Shown here in pieces: positions 50,522-63,319 of a stretch of 64,000 bases of DNA. Below the pieces are notes generated by a model, which was given only the letters and a program-made list of their open reading frames with translations, did not search any database and was not told the origin of the DNA. Origin of the DNA: Apostichopus japonicus. Its lineage: Eukaryota > Echinodermata > Holothuroidea > Aspidochirotida > Stichopodidae. The translations under genes and the position numbers were made by a program. The DNA is taken from NCBI RefSeq assembly GCF_037975245.1, contig NC_092576.1:35864611-35928610 (forward strand), in the 5' to 3' direction. Each line of letters begins with the position of its first letter. Position 1 is the stretch's first letter.

Positions 50522-51847
50522 CATATAAATATAATATATATGTATATATATACATATATATATATATATGTATGTATATATATATATATATATGTATGTA
50601 TATATATATATATATATATATTATCATACGTTAAACCTTTTGAACATAGCCTATATATATATTTTTATCATACGTTAAACCTCAAACAATTTATGTAGGC
50701 TATTTATGAGTGCTTCTGTACAACCTACTTGCTATAAATCGCCCTAAGCTCCTGGTCTATGACATTACACGCAGCAAAATAAATGTGAACATGGAAAAAC
50801 AAAGACACTTACTACGCATAAATCATTCACAAACTATAACTTTTCCTATGAATATTTAAAGCAAGTGTGTGGATAATTTGTTTTGGGGACAACCTAACAT
50901 TTGATACTGATGAGTAGAGGGTCTTCCGACAAATTCCTCATTTAACATTAATCGCATGCAGTTCCACAAATTTATTAGTTTGAATTCATCCTTTCAGTGA
51001 ATAGCTAACATGTTTATTTATGAGCCGTTGCTTAAAATAGATTCATTCACAGCAAAATCCGAAAAAAAGTTGCGTCGGTATCACAGCCATACACAATGTA
51101 CCCAAATAAAGCATGGTGTTGTAGTACATATTGGTTTGCTGGGCTGCTTACAATGCCGACAAAGTGAACATTATTGATCTCATTATTCAATGACGTTTAT
51201 AGAATTCAAACATTCATGTTATGGGCAGGGTTTATTTCGATTCTAACGGAAAATATCTATGTTCTAAAAACAACGTTCAAAGTTATAAAATTTTCGACTT
51301 TTATTCCACCATGTGAAATTAGATGTGAATAGATAAGCTAGTTTCGCTATGGCATCGTGGGTGAATGGGGTTGAGAAAATCACAGAATAGGATGCACAAA
51401 GCTGCTTTAAGGCTAACCCATCACTAATTGAAATTATTTTCAAACGTCATCGTTTAGCGATTAATATCCACTTTTAAAAGAACGCCTTTAATTTGTCACT
51501 CTTAATTTTAAGATGACTATTATCGAAATTGAACCGACAAATCTTCTTTAGCCTTTTGAGTATCGTACTGCTAGTTCAGTTGAATACGTATTTATATATT
51601 TTTTTATCATACGTTAAACCTCAAACAATTTATGTAGGCTATTTATGAGTGCTTCTGTACAACCTACTGGCTATAAATCGCCCTAAGCTCCTGGTCTGTG
51701 ACATTTAAACGCCCAAAATGAATGTGAACATGGACAACAACAACAAATCACTTACCATGCATAAATCATTCACAAACTATAACTTTTCCTATGAATAATT
51801 AAAGCAAAGGTGTGGATAATTTGTTGTGGGGACAACCTAACATCTGA
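49835..51847 (+). mobile_element. 1.07-kb tandem duplication of dispersed repeat family 3
   Basis: Copy 1 is 49835-50907 and copy 2 is 50908-51847. Both start tgatgag-agagggtcttcc and end around acaacctaacat-tga. Copy 1 alone contains the (TA)n tract at 50480-50621, which accounts for most of the length difference. A third, inverted copy lies at 20190-20960. No coding frame is shared by all three. Confidence 0.88.
50480..50621. repeat. (TA)n microsatellite with TATG interruptions
   Basis: About 140 bases, inside copy 1 of the tandem duplication and missing from copy 2. Confidence 0.96.
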
Positions 51848-52729
51848 AGATTTACAGAGACTCTGTATGTGACGTCACAGTTTGTGTAATATGTGTAAAG
51901 GTCAAATGAAGTGGTGAGGGGGGGAGGGGTAGGGCACAGAAAGCAACCTGTTGGTCTTTTGGGACCCATCATTAGAATAACTTTGGTGTCCAACAAGGGA
52001 GTGATAGGAAAATTGGAATATCACGGTCCAATAATTATTCAAAATAAGCAGTTCTGCTGAAACATATTTTCTTCAATGCGCATGTGCGACACAACACCAA
52101 CTTCCTTGAAGTTCCCCTTTTAGCACAAAATGTGACAACTTCAACCGGTAATGCCTGAAACATGGCAAAATAGCACAAATTTCTTTCTTAATTTCCTGCA
52201 TTATAGATTAAAACAAAATTTCCTCTGAAATTAATCTAAAATATCTTTTTTTTGGTTTTGGTGAGCTATGGCAACACATTTGACCAATCCCACATACATG
52301 GTTACAAGCTTCACAGAAGGTCATTAATAAATGAAAAACATAAATACACATTAGTAACCAGTATTTATTTCTTGAAAAGGTCCAGGTTTATTGTTTTTCA
52401 AATGCATTTCAACCACGACTTTTTCCATTAAAAGCAGCATTTCTTGTTGATTAGAAATTTGATATAATTCAACTAACTGAAGTACAGCAGTTATGCCCAC
52501 TATACATGGCATGGCTTAATGGTATACAATACCAGTCATGACAAAATCATATGTCTCCTGTAGTGCTGGTAGCCTACATAGGCTACCATGTCCGCCTAGC
52601 AACTCCCAGTGCACCCCTATAATTATTCCCCCCCCCCCCCTCAGTATCCACCAAAACTTAGACAAATGTTCATCCCATGGACATTTGAAGAAGTGAATTT
52701 AACAGCAAACCATATAGTTAGGAAAAGAG
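51848..52729. other. No gene recognised
   Basis: AT-rich sequence with C-runs near 52629-52640. No exon is supported. Confidence 0.45.
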
Positions 52730-53110
52730 AGAATAATAATAATAATAGTTCTTATATAGCGCAACTTACAATAAAGTCTCGCCGCGCTGTACTTAACCCT
52801 GGTCATTGGTAACTTGTCACACCTACACACCAAAGTGTGCACAATTCAAACAATCTCTCCTGGGGCACTGCAGTGCACTACAGCGACGTGTCCCCTGGGG
52901 GACGTCCCATAGGTGCAGCCACAAACCGGCGCACGCAACTATAATTACAAGTCACCTCGCAATTCCCATTTATACACCTGGGTGAAGAAAGGCATTGGAG
53001 ATAAAGTGCCTTGCCTATTATAATCACACAACGCAATGATCTGGCCAGGGCTCGAACCTGTAATCCTAAGATCACAAGTCCACTGTCATAACCACTTGAC
53101 CACAACACCC
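52730..53110 (-). mobile_element. Full-length tRNA-derived SINE
   Basis: Read on the minus strand: a tRNA-like head with A-box tggtcaagtgg (53092-53102), a His-type GTG anticodon loop region, and B-box ggttcgagccc (53048-53058). A body follows, then a 3' end with gcgctatataagaac and a TTA/TTAT repeat tail at about 52733-52747. This is the classic polymerase III SINE plan. A 5' fragment of the same family lies at 26625-26765. The LINE partner is unknown. Confidence 0.85.
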
Positions 53111-53439
53111 TCCATGATCTTATGGAATGCTGTGACATACCTGAATGCACACTGACCCCACCATTACTCCTACTATTCCCCCACTGTCCCCCACAATAGT
53201 GTGCCTCATTTGCTTGACAATGCTAAATCAAGAGCTGCTGACAAGCTAGATTGCATCATACTGAAGGGACAAGAGACATAATTTTTGGGTGCATCAGTCA
53301 CAGAGCAGAGGTGAAGTTAACTTTTCATATACTAACTCTATATATACATAGGTAAGTGGTAACTGAGTACAGCAGCACTATACCTTCTTGCTCATTAATA
53401 CCATTGTGGTAGCGGTATGGTTCGATTCAATGCTCTCTC

Positions 53440-54340
53440 CTCTCACTGGTCACAGATAAGGAAGCACACTACATATCTCAAAACTAAAGGAGTTGCTCCA
53501 AGGCTTTGGGTCACTGGTCACACATGAGACTAATAAAGTTCTGTTTACCCAATAGCCATAGACTGTGCACCAGTATGTTCTAACACAAAGCTCTCAAATT
53601 GGCTCCCGGGACACCAGTGGAACATTAGTACAGTCCTGCTTAAATATCTCTTAACTCACTGGTAACAGATGAGGCTGCAAACTGTTTACTCTATAATAAT
53701 GGAATGAGCACCAGTGTGGTCTACCACAAAGCTCTCAAATTTGTTATATGGACACTGATGGAACATTAGTACAGTCCAGCTTAAATATCTCTTAACTCAC
53801 TGGTAACAGATGAGGCTGCAAACTGTTTACTCTATAATAATGGAATGAGCACCAGTGTGGTCTACCACAAAGCTCTCAAATTTGTTATATGGACACTGAT
53901 GGAACATTAGTACAGTCCAGCTTAAATATCTCTTAACTCACTGGTAACAGATGAGGCTGCAAACTGTTTACTCTATAATAATGGAATGAGCACCAGTGTG
54001 GTCTACCACAAAGCTCTCAAATTTGTTATATGGACACTGATGGAACATTAGTACAGTCCAGCTTAAATATCTCTTAACTCACTGGTTACAGATGAGGCAG
54101 CATTATCAAACTCTTTACTCAATAGCCATATACTTTGCACCAGTGTGGTCTAACAAAAAGCTCTCAAATTGGCTCCCTGGACATCAGTGGAACATTAGTA
54201 CAGTTCTGCTGTAATATCTCTACTCTCACAGGCAGCATTATCAAACTCGGTACTCAATAGCCATAGACTGTATGGCCAGTATGACAAATATGGTCTAATT
54301 TGCACCAAGGATACTTATGGAGCAGAAAAACAATCCTGCT
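53440..54340. repeat. 141-bp satellite array, about six copies
   Basis: The word gagcaccagtgtgg recurs at 53706, 53847 and 53988, exactly 141 bases apart. Those central copies are nearly identical, while the outer copies on both sides are diverged. This pattern fits recent unequal exchange in the middle of the array. Confidence 0.93.
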
Positions 54341-54420
54341 TTAGTCTCTCTTCCTGCTCTACTCACAGCAGGAGCAGTGTTCATCTCATGTATATCTTTG
54401 GTCAGCCATCCTTCATGGAT

Positions 54421-55330
54421 CATTAGTTACACTCAGCTCACATGTTTAGAGATGGAGTAAACAGCTTGGTTCTATATTTCTCTTCCTGTCAACATTGGAC
54501 ACCATCCGCACTGCTGGGATCATTAGATACACTCAGCTCACAGGGTTAGAGATGGCGTAAACAGCTTGGTTCTATATTTCTCTTCCTGTCAATATTGGAC
54601 AATATCTGCACTGCTGGGATCATTAGATACACTCAGAGCACATGGTTAGGAATTGAGTAAACAGCTTGAGCTTGGTTCTATATTGCTCTTCCTGTCAATA
54701 TTGGACAATATCTGCACTGCTGGGATCATTAGATACACTCAGCTCACAGGGTTAGAGATGGCGTAAACAGCTTGGTTCTATATTTCTCTTCCTGTCAACA
54801 TTGGACACCATCTGCACTGCTGGGATCATTAGATACACTCAGCTCACAGGGTTAGAGATGGCGTAAACAGCTTGGTTCTATATTTCTCTTCCTGTCAATA
54901 TTGGACAATATCTGCACTGCTGGGATCATTAGATACACTCAGAGCACATGGTTAGGAATTGAGTAAACAGCTTGAGCTTGGTTCTATATTGCTCTTCCTG
55001 TCAATATTGGACACCATCCGCACTGCTGGGATCATTAGATACACTCAGCTCACAGGGTTAGAGATGGAGTAAACAGCTTGGTTGTATGTTTCTCTTCCTG
55101 TCAACATTGGTCACCATCTGCACTGCTGGGATCATTAGATACACTCAGCTCACAGGGTTAGAGATGGAGTAAACAGTTTGGTTGTATGTTTCACTTCCTG
55201 TCAACATTGGTCACCATCTGCACTGCTGGGATCATTAGATACACTCAGCTCACAGGGTTAGAGATGGAGTAAACAGTTTGGTTGTATGTTTCACTTCCTG
55301 TCAACATTGGTCATCATCTGCACTGCTGTT
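54421..55330. repeat. 100-bp satellite with 306-bp higher-order repeat
   Basis: Nine units start with cattag at 54421, 54521, 54621, 54727, 54827, 54927, 55033, 55133 and 55233. Spacing is 100, 100, 106, 100, 100, 106, 100, 100. The 106-base units carry an extra gcttga and share the variant agagcacatggttaggaatt (54637 and 54943), exactly 306 bases apart. Confidence 0.93.
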
Positions 55331-57535
55331 TCAAATCCCTAATTTAAAACAATCAAAGTACCAGTTTATAGAAATGGTGAGTGAATCGTTTCACATTGTA
55401 GCATTTACATAATCCCCCCCCCCCCCCGCCCCCAAAAAAATTCAAGCTGGGTGATGTTCTCTGCCTACCCTGCTCACATGTTTATTTACGAGCATACTGC
55501 CGAAGCGTTTCACGGTGCGCATTCAAGTTTTAGCGATTAAAGTACCATAACTACTCTATGATAAGCCTGTACAGGCACGGGGAGAATACATTACAACACT
55601 TGGCGGGCAGAGAAACATTTATATAACTAATCATCAAAACAATAGCTAATTACATCATTGAGCAGCAGAGTAAAATATATGTTTTGAACTACATTAACAG
55701 TAATGTATTTCACCATGAGCTGTGGCTTCTACACCAAAATATCTTCCTGGGTGACCGATATTCTGAATTTGCTAGGCTAGCTAGCTACTAATTACTTTCT
55801 AATGACACAAAGGTATCCAATCTGTTAAACAGTGATTGATTATTAAGCTACACATTGACTTATTTGTTTTACACACACTCACTGTCAATTAATTAATTAA
55901 TTAAATAGCAGCTAAATGAATCAAAACTTGACAGACAAATCACCACATCACAGGGGAGACATTTACTGTCAGAATCCACAAGGAACATTGTTTACCGACC
56001 ATTGTTCTGTTCGTGAGGTCAATTGGTTTTTACACTACCTGGAATGCAACAGACTGTTAAAGGCTTTGCAACCCTATTTTGAGGCTGTGACCCATTATTT
56101 TGAGAAGCAAACCATTGTTAGCCCTAAACCTGCCACTCTTATCATTCATTGAGTGTGTCTATGTGTGAAACCAATAGAAAAGAAACATCAAAGTAGGTGT
56201 TAAGAAAATATTAGTACATATCTGTCACCTGTCATTCATACCTTTCATTGAGTGTGTCTATGTGTGAAACCAATAGAAATATAATAATAGTAGGTAAAGT
56301 AGGTTAAGTAAATATTAGTACATATCTTTCAGAAGTACTTTCACCCAATGATATGTTTGTGTTAATAGTGTAGAAATCTTTACTGACCTTACACATAGAG
56401 AAGCATGGACGCAATTGGAACCTGGCAAGTGTCATTTTAATTTGCTCCGATAACCTGCTGGGGTAAAAAGTAAGACGTGAAGTACAAAGGAAAAAGGGCC
56501 TAGATGGAGAAGATTGTGGCAGATTTCCATTGAAGTTAGCAGATTGTTCCAATCATACGGAATAAAACAGAGGAACAAATGATCACTTGCGTTGAATGTC
56601 AATAACAATTAAACAGAATTAGAAAGTTAAAAATTCCCTTCCCTGGAATCACTGAATCTGTCTTGAGGAGCCTTAACTTTCAAGAGTTAAGGTCCACAGG
56701 CAGAATTTGATTGTGTCTACACACACAAAATCAGTCTTAATGTGTTTGGCATTTGCTAGTTTTATATGGAACTTTGATTAGTATTAAATAGTATAAACAA
56801 TTTTCTAATATAAAAAAAAACTAAAGGATACATAAAATACAAACAAAAGAAAAAAAATCAGTCTTAATGTGTTGGGCATTTGTTTTATATGGATACTTTA
56901 TCAGTATTAACTAGTATTAAAAAATACTAAAATGAAAAAACTACAGAGCACACAAAATTTAAAAAATGTTTAAAAAAAATCAGCAAAATGACTGATCCAC
57001 AGGCTGAAGCTTCTTTCCTTAGAAATTCAAAACAAAGCTTCTTTTCTTATAAGTTTCACTTTTGTGGAACTTTGGATGAACCATAGAGGTTAAGATGTAG
57101 TTGGAATAGTTCATATCTAACTGAGGTAAACTATTAACGTTTAACTGACAACACAGTTGACCTAAATGAGCCACAGCTACAATGATATCATAGAGAGCCA
57201 ACTATGGCATACATTGGGTAGAGTTTAGCTAAAAAACAATATATATACATATAATATGTGGCATTCAAAATACCAAATCGTAAGAGTTTAGACCCAGATA
57301 TTGAGAAGAAGGATTCAACAAGCACAGTACTAAGAATAATTTGTCATTCCCATAAGTGCCAATATTATCTGACACTTAGTTATAATCACAATCACATTAA
57401 ACAATTTTCATCCCTGATAAAATATGCCAGCAGCGATATTGTTTTTGATGTCATGTCCAGATCGATGAAGCCTTAGCCCAAATTTCTAACAGAACTGCGT
57501 CTATGACATTCAGTGGTAGGTACAGTACATCATAG
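55331..57535. other. Gene-poor stretch
   Basis: A C-run lies at about 55415-55428. A duplicated phrase around cattgagtgtgtctatgtgt occurs at about 56147 and 56247, roughly 100 bases apart. A second repeated phrase around cagtcttaatgtgtt lies at about 56731 and 56860. No gene is supported. Confidence 0.5.
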
Positions 57536-57894
57536 GAAACAAAGGGGTGTCGAACAAGAAGAGGAAGAAGAGGAAACCAAGGTTCTTTGAGCAATTTGGC
57601 AGTATCCTAGATGAGGCTCATGTACTTTGAAGGTAGGTTAATTGTTAAGTTTTAATCATTTAGTTTTTCTCATTTTAAACACTACGCTGTAAATAAACGA
57701 CAAGAATTAAACCTTTGATATTATAGCAACTGTTTTTCAGAATTGCAACTCTAGAAACAAAGTTAACAACATTTCAACAACAAAATTACAATACTGATAC
57801 TAAAAATTAATAAAATTAGTATACATAGTAGTAATAATAACAATTACAGTATAATACCAATATTTATCATAAAAGTAATAATACTTATAAAACT

Positions 57895-57960
57895 AATACT
57901 AATACTACTACTACTACTAATAATAATAATCATAATCATAATAATCATAATAATAATAAT

Positions 57961-57991
<31 letters not shown>
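57895..57991. repeat. (TAA)n/(TCA)n trinucleotide tract
   Basis: About 95 bases of imperfect TAA repeat. The leucine- and isoleucine-only frames on the minus strand are artefacts. Confidence 0.95.
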
Positions 57992-57993
<2 letters not shown>

Positions 57994-58539
57994 GTAGAAT
58001 TCAAGACCCTGTGACTTTTTCGTATCTTGTATAGGTTTACACAAGTTTGCTCAAATCGTTGTTCAACCATGTGACTTGTTTTCCAAATCAAGAGAAAAGT
58101 AAAGGACAGATCAGGAATGGACAAATATACCAGTATACCAGGAACCAATATTCAAGGCATAGTGGCCCTTATGAACAACATACTTTCATCCCTGGTAAGG
58201 TAATCACATGACACATACAGTAACATTATCAAGGACTTGTTGGTAAAACATCACCTAACCAAAGGTAATGCCATTAGAAAGAAACCCTTCCCAGTGTTTA
58301 CTTGTCTTCAAATACTTAACATATGCAACACAAGAGTAGTTTGCCAACCAACCCTGACTGAAGTTCATAATACAGTAGGAAAGCAGTGTAAATCTAAACA
58401 GAGTCAGTGCTTACATGGTTGATGATATGGAATCATGTGACATAATACCACAACCATGAAAGAGAGGGGTACTGTTGTTGGTAATTTATTTTGCATCCTC
58501 ACTTTAACAACAAATAGCTGGCTTTGCATATGTAATAGT

Positions 58540-60097
58540 TAACCAGATGAGATCAATTTGATATTTTGAAATTTGGACCTCTGCTGACCCAATATGACAC
58601 CTTTGATCTCCATCCAAATTCATAGGTTTCTATAGGATAGACACATGCCAAATATGTGATGTAACCTATCTTTGGGTTATCATATGTTTACAAGGTTTGC
58701 GTTTATAAGGCTTTACTGGGTGCAACCTTTCATGACCCCAAATGACCTTTGACCTTCACCAAAAACAGGAAGTTTCTTGTACTAATTATAGAGAAGCACA
58801 TGAAAAATAGAACTACAGAGGTAACCTATCTGGATATACAGTATATGGTGTTTACAATCAAGGGCAGTCACATACACATACAGTACGTCCATACACACAC
58901 ATGCCACATTGACAGCATAGGTAACTTGCCTGCCTAAGGTAAGTAACCAAACTCAGTCACAGACGAGCTAGTGCATCATCAGCTGTATGTAACTAAACCA
59001 TGTGTATCATTTATAAAGAAGTATCTTCATATTACCACAATGTGGTATTGCCAACTGTTGAAAGATATTAATGTAATTGGGTCATTCCGTGTCAAATCAC
59101 GGATGGCTGTTGCTGCACCCTCTCCAAAAATTCCCCAATTTTTTGTATGATTGGACCACCATGACATAAGCATATTCTGAAAATTTCAGTTGCATTGCTT
59201 CATAATTGGCCGATTTATCACACTTTGAAATTCCACAATTTGTCGCCGCCATGGCATTTTGGCATTTTCTTGACTTTTGAGGTCTCATTTCTCAGCAATT
59301 AAACATTCTACTACCTTTCTATCACATATGCCATAGAGTCTATCCCATAGAACAGGGAAAGAAAAAAATAGGCTACAAAAATATTGTCTGGTGGAGTTAG
59401 GTCATCTTAAAAGTGTCAAAATATTACATTTTTGTACTTTTTACTAAAAAATGTGCTATTTTTAGTGATGAATTGCTCCTAAACCATTGCTTCAGGGTAC
59501 TTGATTCTTTCAGAGGTTATTATCTCTAGTACAAACATTACAAAATAATGATGACACTGCTTTCCTATAATACGTTTGCAAGTTGTGCAACTCTAAAGTT
59601 GCTATTTCATGCTGCGATTCAGCATGAGGTAGGGGTTTTGATGCCAATTTTTTACCAAAGTAACCATGTTGAGCTGTCAGGGTTTTATACTTTAATTATA
59701 AGTATAAAGTTCTTACACCTTAACAAATTTCAGGGTCCTAGCTCTTCTCAATATTAATTTATGAAGTTGTTAAGTTGCTCCGATGTACAAAAGAGGTCGT
59801 CTTTGACGGCAAATAACTCAAAATGCGTCACGTTGAAAAAATCTGATAATTTTTTCTGGAAGAGATATAGTACCACCCTGTTTGTACAAAAAATTTCAGG
59901 AGGGTGTTTTGACTTATTTTGAAATGAAAAATCCCAAAAGTTTGGGATTTTTACAAAAAAAAAACGTTTTTGTCTGTTTTGATGTTCCATGTGTTTTGAG
60001 CCTGAGTATTGTACTGTACTTCAAGGTGATTCAATTGTACTGTGCAATTTTTAATTTCATATAAACAAATACTATTTGTACTGTACTTATCTGCTCC
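58540..60097. other. Probably old dispersed repeats; no gene
   Basis: 58560-58765 contains gacctttgatctcc and tgacctttgaccttcacc, and 59080-59990 begins gggtcattccgtgtcaaatc. These phrases look like old interspersed repeats to me, but I found no second copy inside the window. Confidence 0.35.
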
Positions 60098-60480
60098 TGG
60101 TTGAATTCATTTAATTAGAAGACTTTAAAATGAATTTCAACCAGCACATACATACGTATGTACAGTGTGTACAAGTACTGACTACCATAAGTGCCAGAAG
60201 ACTATGTTTAAACCTATCACTAATATACACACTGTACATATACACCCAGTACAGTGTATGTACTGTACACACTGTACATACATGTATGTACTGGTTGAAA
60301 TTCATTTGATAGTAAAGTCTTCTAATTCAACCAATTGTATATATACAGGGTGTATATTAGTGTTAGGTTTGAACATAGTCTTCTGGCACTCATGGTACTC
60401 CGTACATATACACCCAGTACAGTGTATGTTCTGTACACACTGTACATACATATGTATGTACTGGTTGAAATTCATTTGAT
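60098..60480. repeat. Nested palindromes and inverted repeats
   Basis: ctggttgaattcattt near 60098 pairs with aaatgaatttcaaccag ending near 60144. The phrase gtacagtgtatgt with its neighbours recurs at about 60250 and 60418, each followed by gtatgtactggttgaaattc. The block mirrors itself on both strands, so overlapping frames on each strand look alike. Confidence 0.8.
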
Positions 60481-60482
60481 AA

Positions 60483-60720
60483 TGTAGCATGTGTTCATTG
60501 TAATATCAGTATAACACTGTAGCCTGTGCTTATTGTAATTTCAGTATGATACTGTAGCCTGTGTTCATTGTAATTTCAGTATAATACTGTAGCCCGTGCT
60601 CATTGTAATATCAGTATAATACTGTAGCCTACTAGCCTGTGCCCAATATAATTTCAGTATAATACTGTAGCCTGTGTTCATTGTAATTTCTTAATAATAC
60701 TGTAGCCTGTGCCTATTGTA
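60483..60720. repeat. 35-bp minisatellite, about seven copies
   Basis: tgtagcctgtgttcattgta plus atttcagtataatac, with exact 35-base spacing at 60483, 60518, 60553 and 60588. Confidence 0.93.
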
Positions 60721-60739
60721 GACACAAACCGTGCTTTAC

Positions 60740-60838
60740 CTATTTCTGTATCTGTGATGCCTTCTTCATCCATCATTTCTCCAGCCGTGGCACCTTCCAC
60801 ACTCTCCACTTGAAGTGTTATTAATACATCTTGACAGA
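60740..60838 (-). CDS. Internal exon of an unidentified minus-strand gene (second of two)
   Basis: A 99-base open segment bounded by an acceptor (ttctataaag) and a donor (G then GTAAAG at 60734-60739). It is phase 1 on both sides and encodes an acidic peptide with QDVLITLQVESVEGAT and MMDEEG. It resembles the peptide of the exon at 63320-63424 (QD, then Q-ES, then EG-T at similar spacing), which suggests duplicated exons. I do not recognise the family. Confidence 0.5.
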
Positions 60839-61689
60839 CTTTATAGAAACAAGAATCAGAAATAAATTGATGTGAGATTCCACATATTGTTTTTTTTTTT
60901 AATTCCTATACTCCATGAGAGAATTAGGGGGGGGTAGAGGTTCTCAGAATTATATATGATGGAATAATTTAAAAGGCTTTCCGTTTTCAAAACAAGTAAG
61001 CCTACTTATTTCCTCTAGAACCTTTAGATTGACTGAACTATTATGAACCTGATGGTATTTCTGATACGCCAGGCTTTTGCATTCTCAAGAAAACATTTTT
61101 GGTGTCTTTTTACAAATTGTACGGCATAAAACTTGCCACGCATCTTTCACAAACAGTGAAGAATTTTATCAGTTGCAGCAATTAAATATTTTCATTATTT
61201 AGTAATTAATATTTTCATGAATTATTGCTTGCTAGCAAACATATATTGTGCCCTCCAAAAGACAAAAAACCCATACAGTATCAAGATTCTTTTAACCCTT
61301 TAGCAGACACCTAGGTGGCAGGATTCTATTATTGGTCAGGGTCATTTTCACCTTTGTGACAAATCGTGGATCTTTATACTCTGTGTGACGTCTGCTAACA
61401 AACAACTTTTCTGACAGATGGTTTAGTAAACTTTTAAAATTCTACTTTAAGTAGTTATTTTACGATACTTTTCTCTATTCATATTTTGACATGATTGGCT
61501 ATCTATGGTGGCTACATTTGCAAATGACGCAGATTATGTTTTGAATTAATATCTGCAAGCATAGAGCAAAAACAGAGCAATCAGAATAAAGCCAGCAACA
61601 ATTACCAATGATGTATGATTCAGATTCATATCTGGGACCGAGTGACAAAAATTGAAATCAAACACCATTTTCACACAAATGATATATGC

Positions 61690-63285
61690 TGTACTGTTTC
61701 AGGTTAATCCAGAATGGCACACAACACAGAATAAAACCCAACAGCAATTGTCCATGATGCATATACAGTTTCAGATTAACATCCGGAACAGAGCACCAAG
61801 GAATGAAACCAAGCATCCATTTGTCCATGATGCATATAAACAGTTTCAGATTAACATCTGGAACAGAGCACCAATGAATGAAACCAAGTATGAACTTGTC
61901 CATGATGCATACAGTTTCAGATAAACATCCGGAACAGAGCACCAAGGGATGAACCAAGTATCCACTTGTCCATGATGCTTATACAATTTCAGATTAAAAT
62001 TCATAACAGAGCACCAAGGGATGAAACCAAGTATCAACTTGTCCATGATGCATATATACACTTTCAGATTAACATCCAGAACAGAGCACCAAGGGATGAA
62101 ACCAAGTATCCACTTGTCCATGATGCATATACAGTCTCAGATTAAAATCCAGAACAGAGCACCAAGGGATGAAACCAAGCATCCACTTGTCTATGATGCA
62201 TATACAGTTTCAGATTAACATCTGGAACAGAGCATTGTGGATGAAACCAAGTATCCATTTGTCCATGATGCTTGTACAGTTTCAGATTAACATCCAGAAC
62301 AGAGCACCAAGGGATGAAACCAAGTATCCACTTGTCCATGATGCATATACAGTCTCGGATTAATATCTGGAACAGAGTACCAAGGGATGAAACCAAGCAT
62401 CCACTTGTCCATGATGCGTATACAGTTTCAGATTAAAATCTATAACAGAGCACCAAAGGATGAAACCAAGTATCAACTTGTCCATGATGAATATACAGTT
62501 TCAGATAAATATCAGGAACAGAGCACAAAGGGATGAAACCAAGTATCAACTTGTCCATGATGAATATATACAATTTCATATTAACATCCAGAACAGAGCA
62601 CCAAGGGATGAAACCAAGTATCCACTTGTCCATGATGCATATACAGTTTCAGATTAACATTTGGAACAGAGCACCAAGGCATTAACCCAAGAATCCAATT
62701 GTCCATGATGCATATACAGTTTCAGATTAACATTCAGAACAGAGCACCAAGGGCTTAAACCAAGTATCAACTTGTCCAAGATGCATATATACAGTTTCAG
62801 ATTAAAATCCGGAACAGAGCACCAAGGCATGAACCCAAGTATCCACTTGTCCATGATGCATGTACAGTTTCAGATTAACATCTGGGACAGAGCACTGAGG
62901 ATGAAACCAAGCATCCACTTGTCCATGATGCTTATACTTTTTTCAGATTAACATCCAGAACAGAGCACCGAGGATGAAACCAAGTATCCGCTTGTCCATG
63001 ATGCATATATACAATTTCAGATTAACATCCAGAACAGAGCACCAAGGGATGAAACCAAGTATCCACTTGTCCATGATGCATATACAGTTTCAGATTAACA
63101 TTTGGAACAGAGCACTGAGGATGAAACCAAGTATCCAGTTGTCCATGATGCATATACAGTTCAGATTAACATCGAAAACAGAGCACCAAGGAATGAAACC
63201 AAGTAATAACTTGTCCATGATGCATACAGTTTCAGATAAACATCCGGAACAGAGCACCAAGGGATGAAACCAAGCATCCGTTTAC
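61690..63285. repeat. Satellite array, 71-75-bp unit, about 21 copies
   Basis: Each unit contains gagcaccaagggatgaaacc, then aagtatccacttgtccatga, then tgcatatacagtttcagatt. Starts at 61791, 61866, 61937, 62009, 62084 and 62157 give spacings of 75, 71, 72, 75 and 73. It lies in the intron between the exons at 63320-63424 and 60740-60838. Frames on both strands simply translate the repeat. Confidence 0.95.
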
Positions 63286-63319
63286 TAGTCATCTTACATG
63301 AATACAATATAACTTTTAC

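Noticed and set aside
61652-63267. Many overlapping frames of 60-100 codons on both strands
   Set aside because: They translate the 73-bp satellite; every frame repeats the same motif and none starts or ends like a gene.
61690-63285. CRISPR-like regular spacing
   Set aside because: Whole units are conserved without unique spacers, and the DNA is clearly animal; a satellite array.
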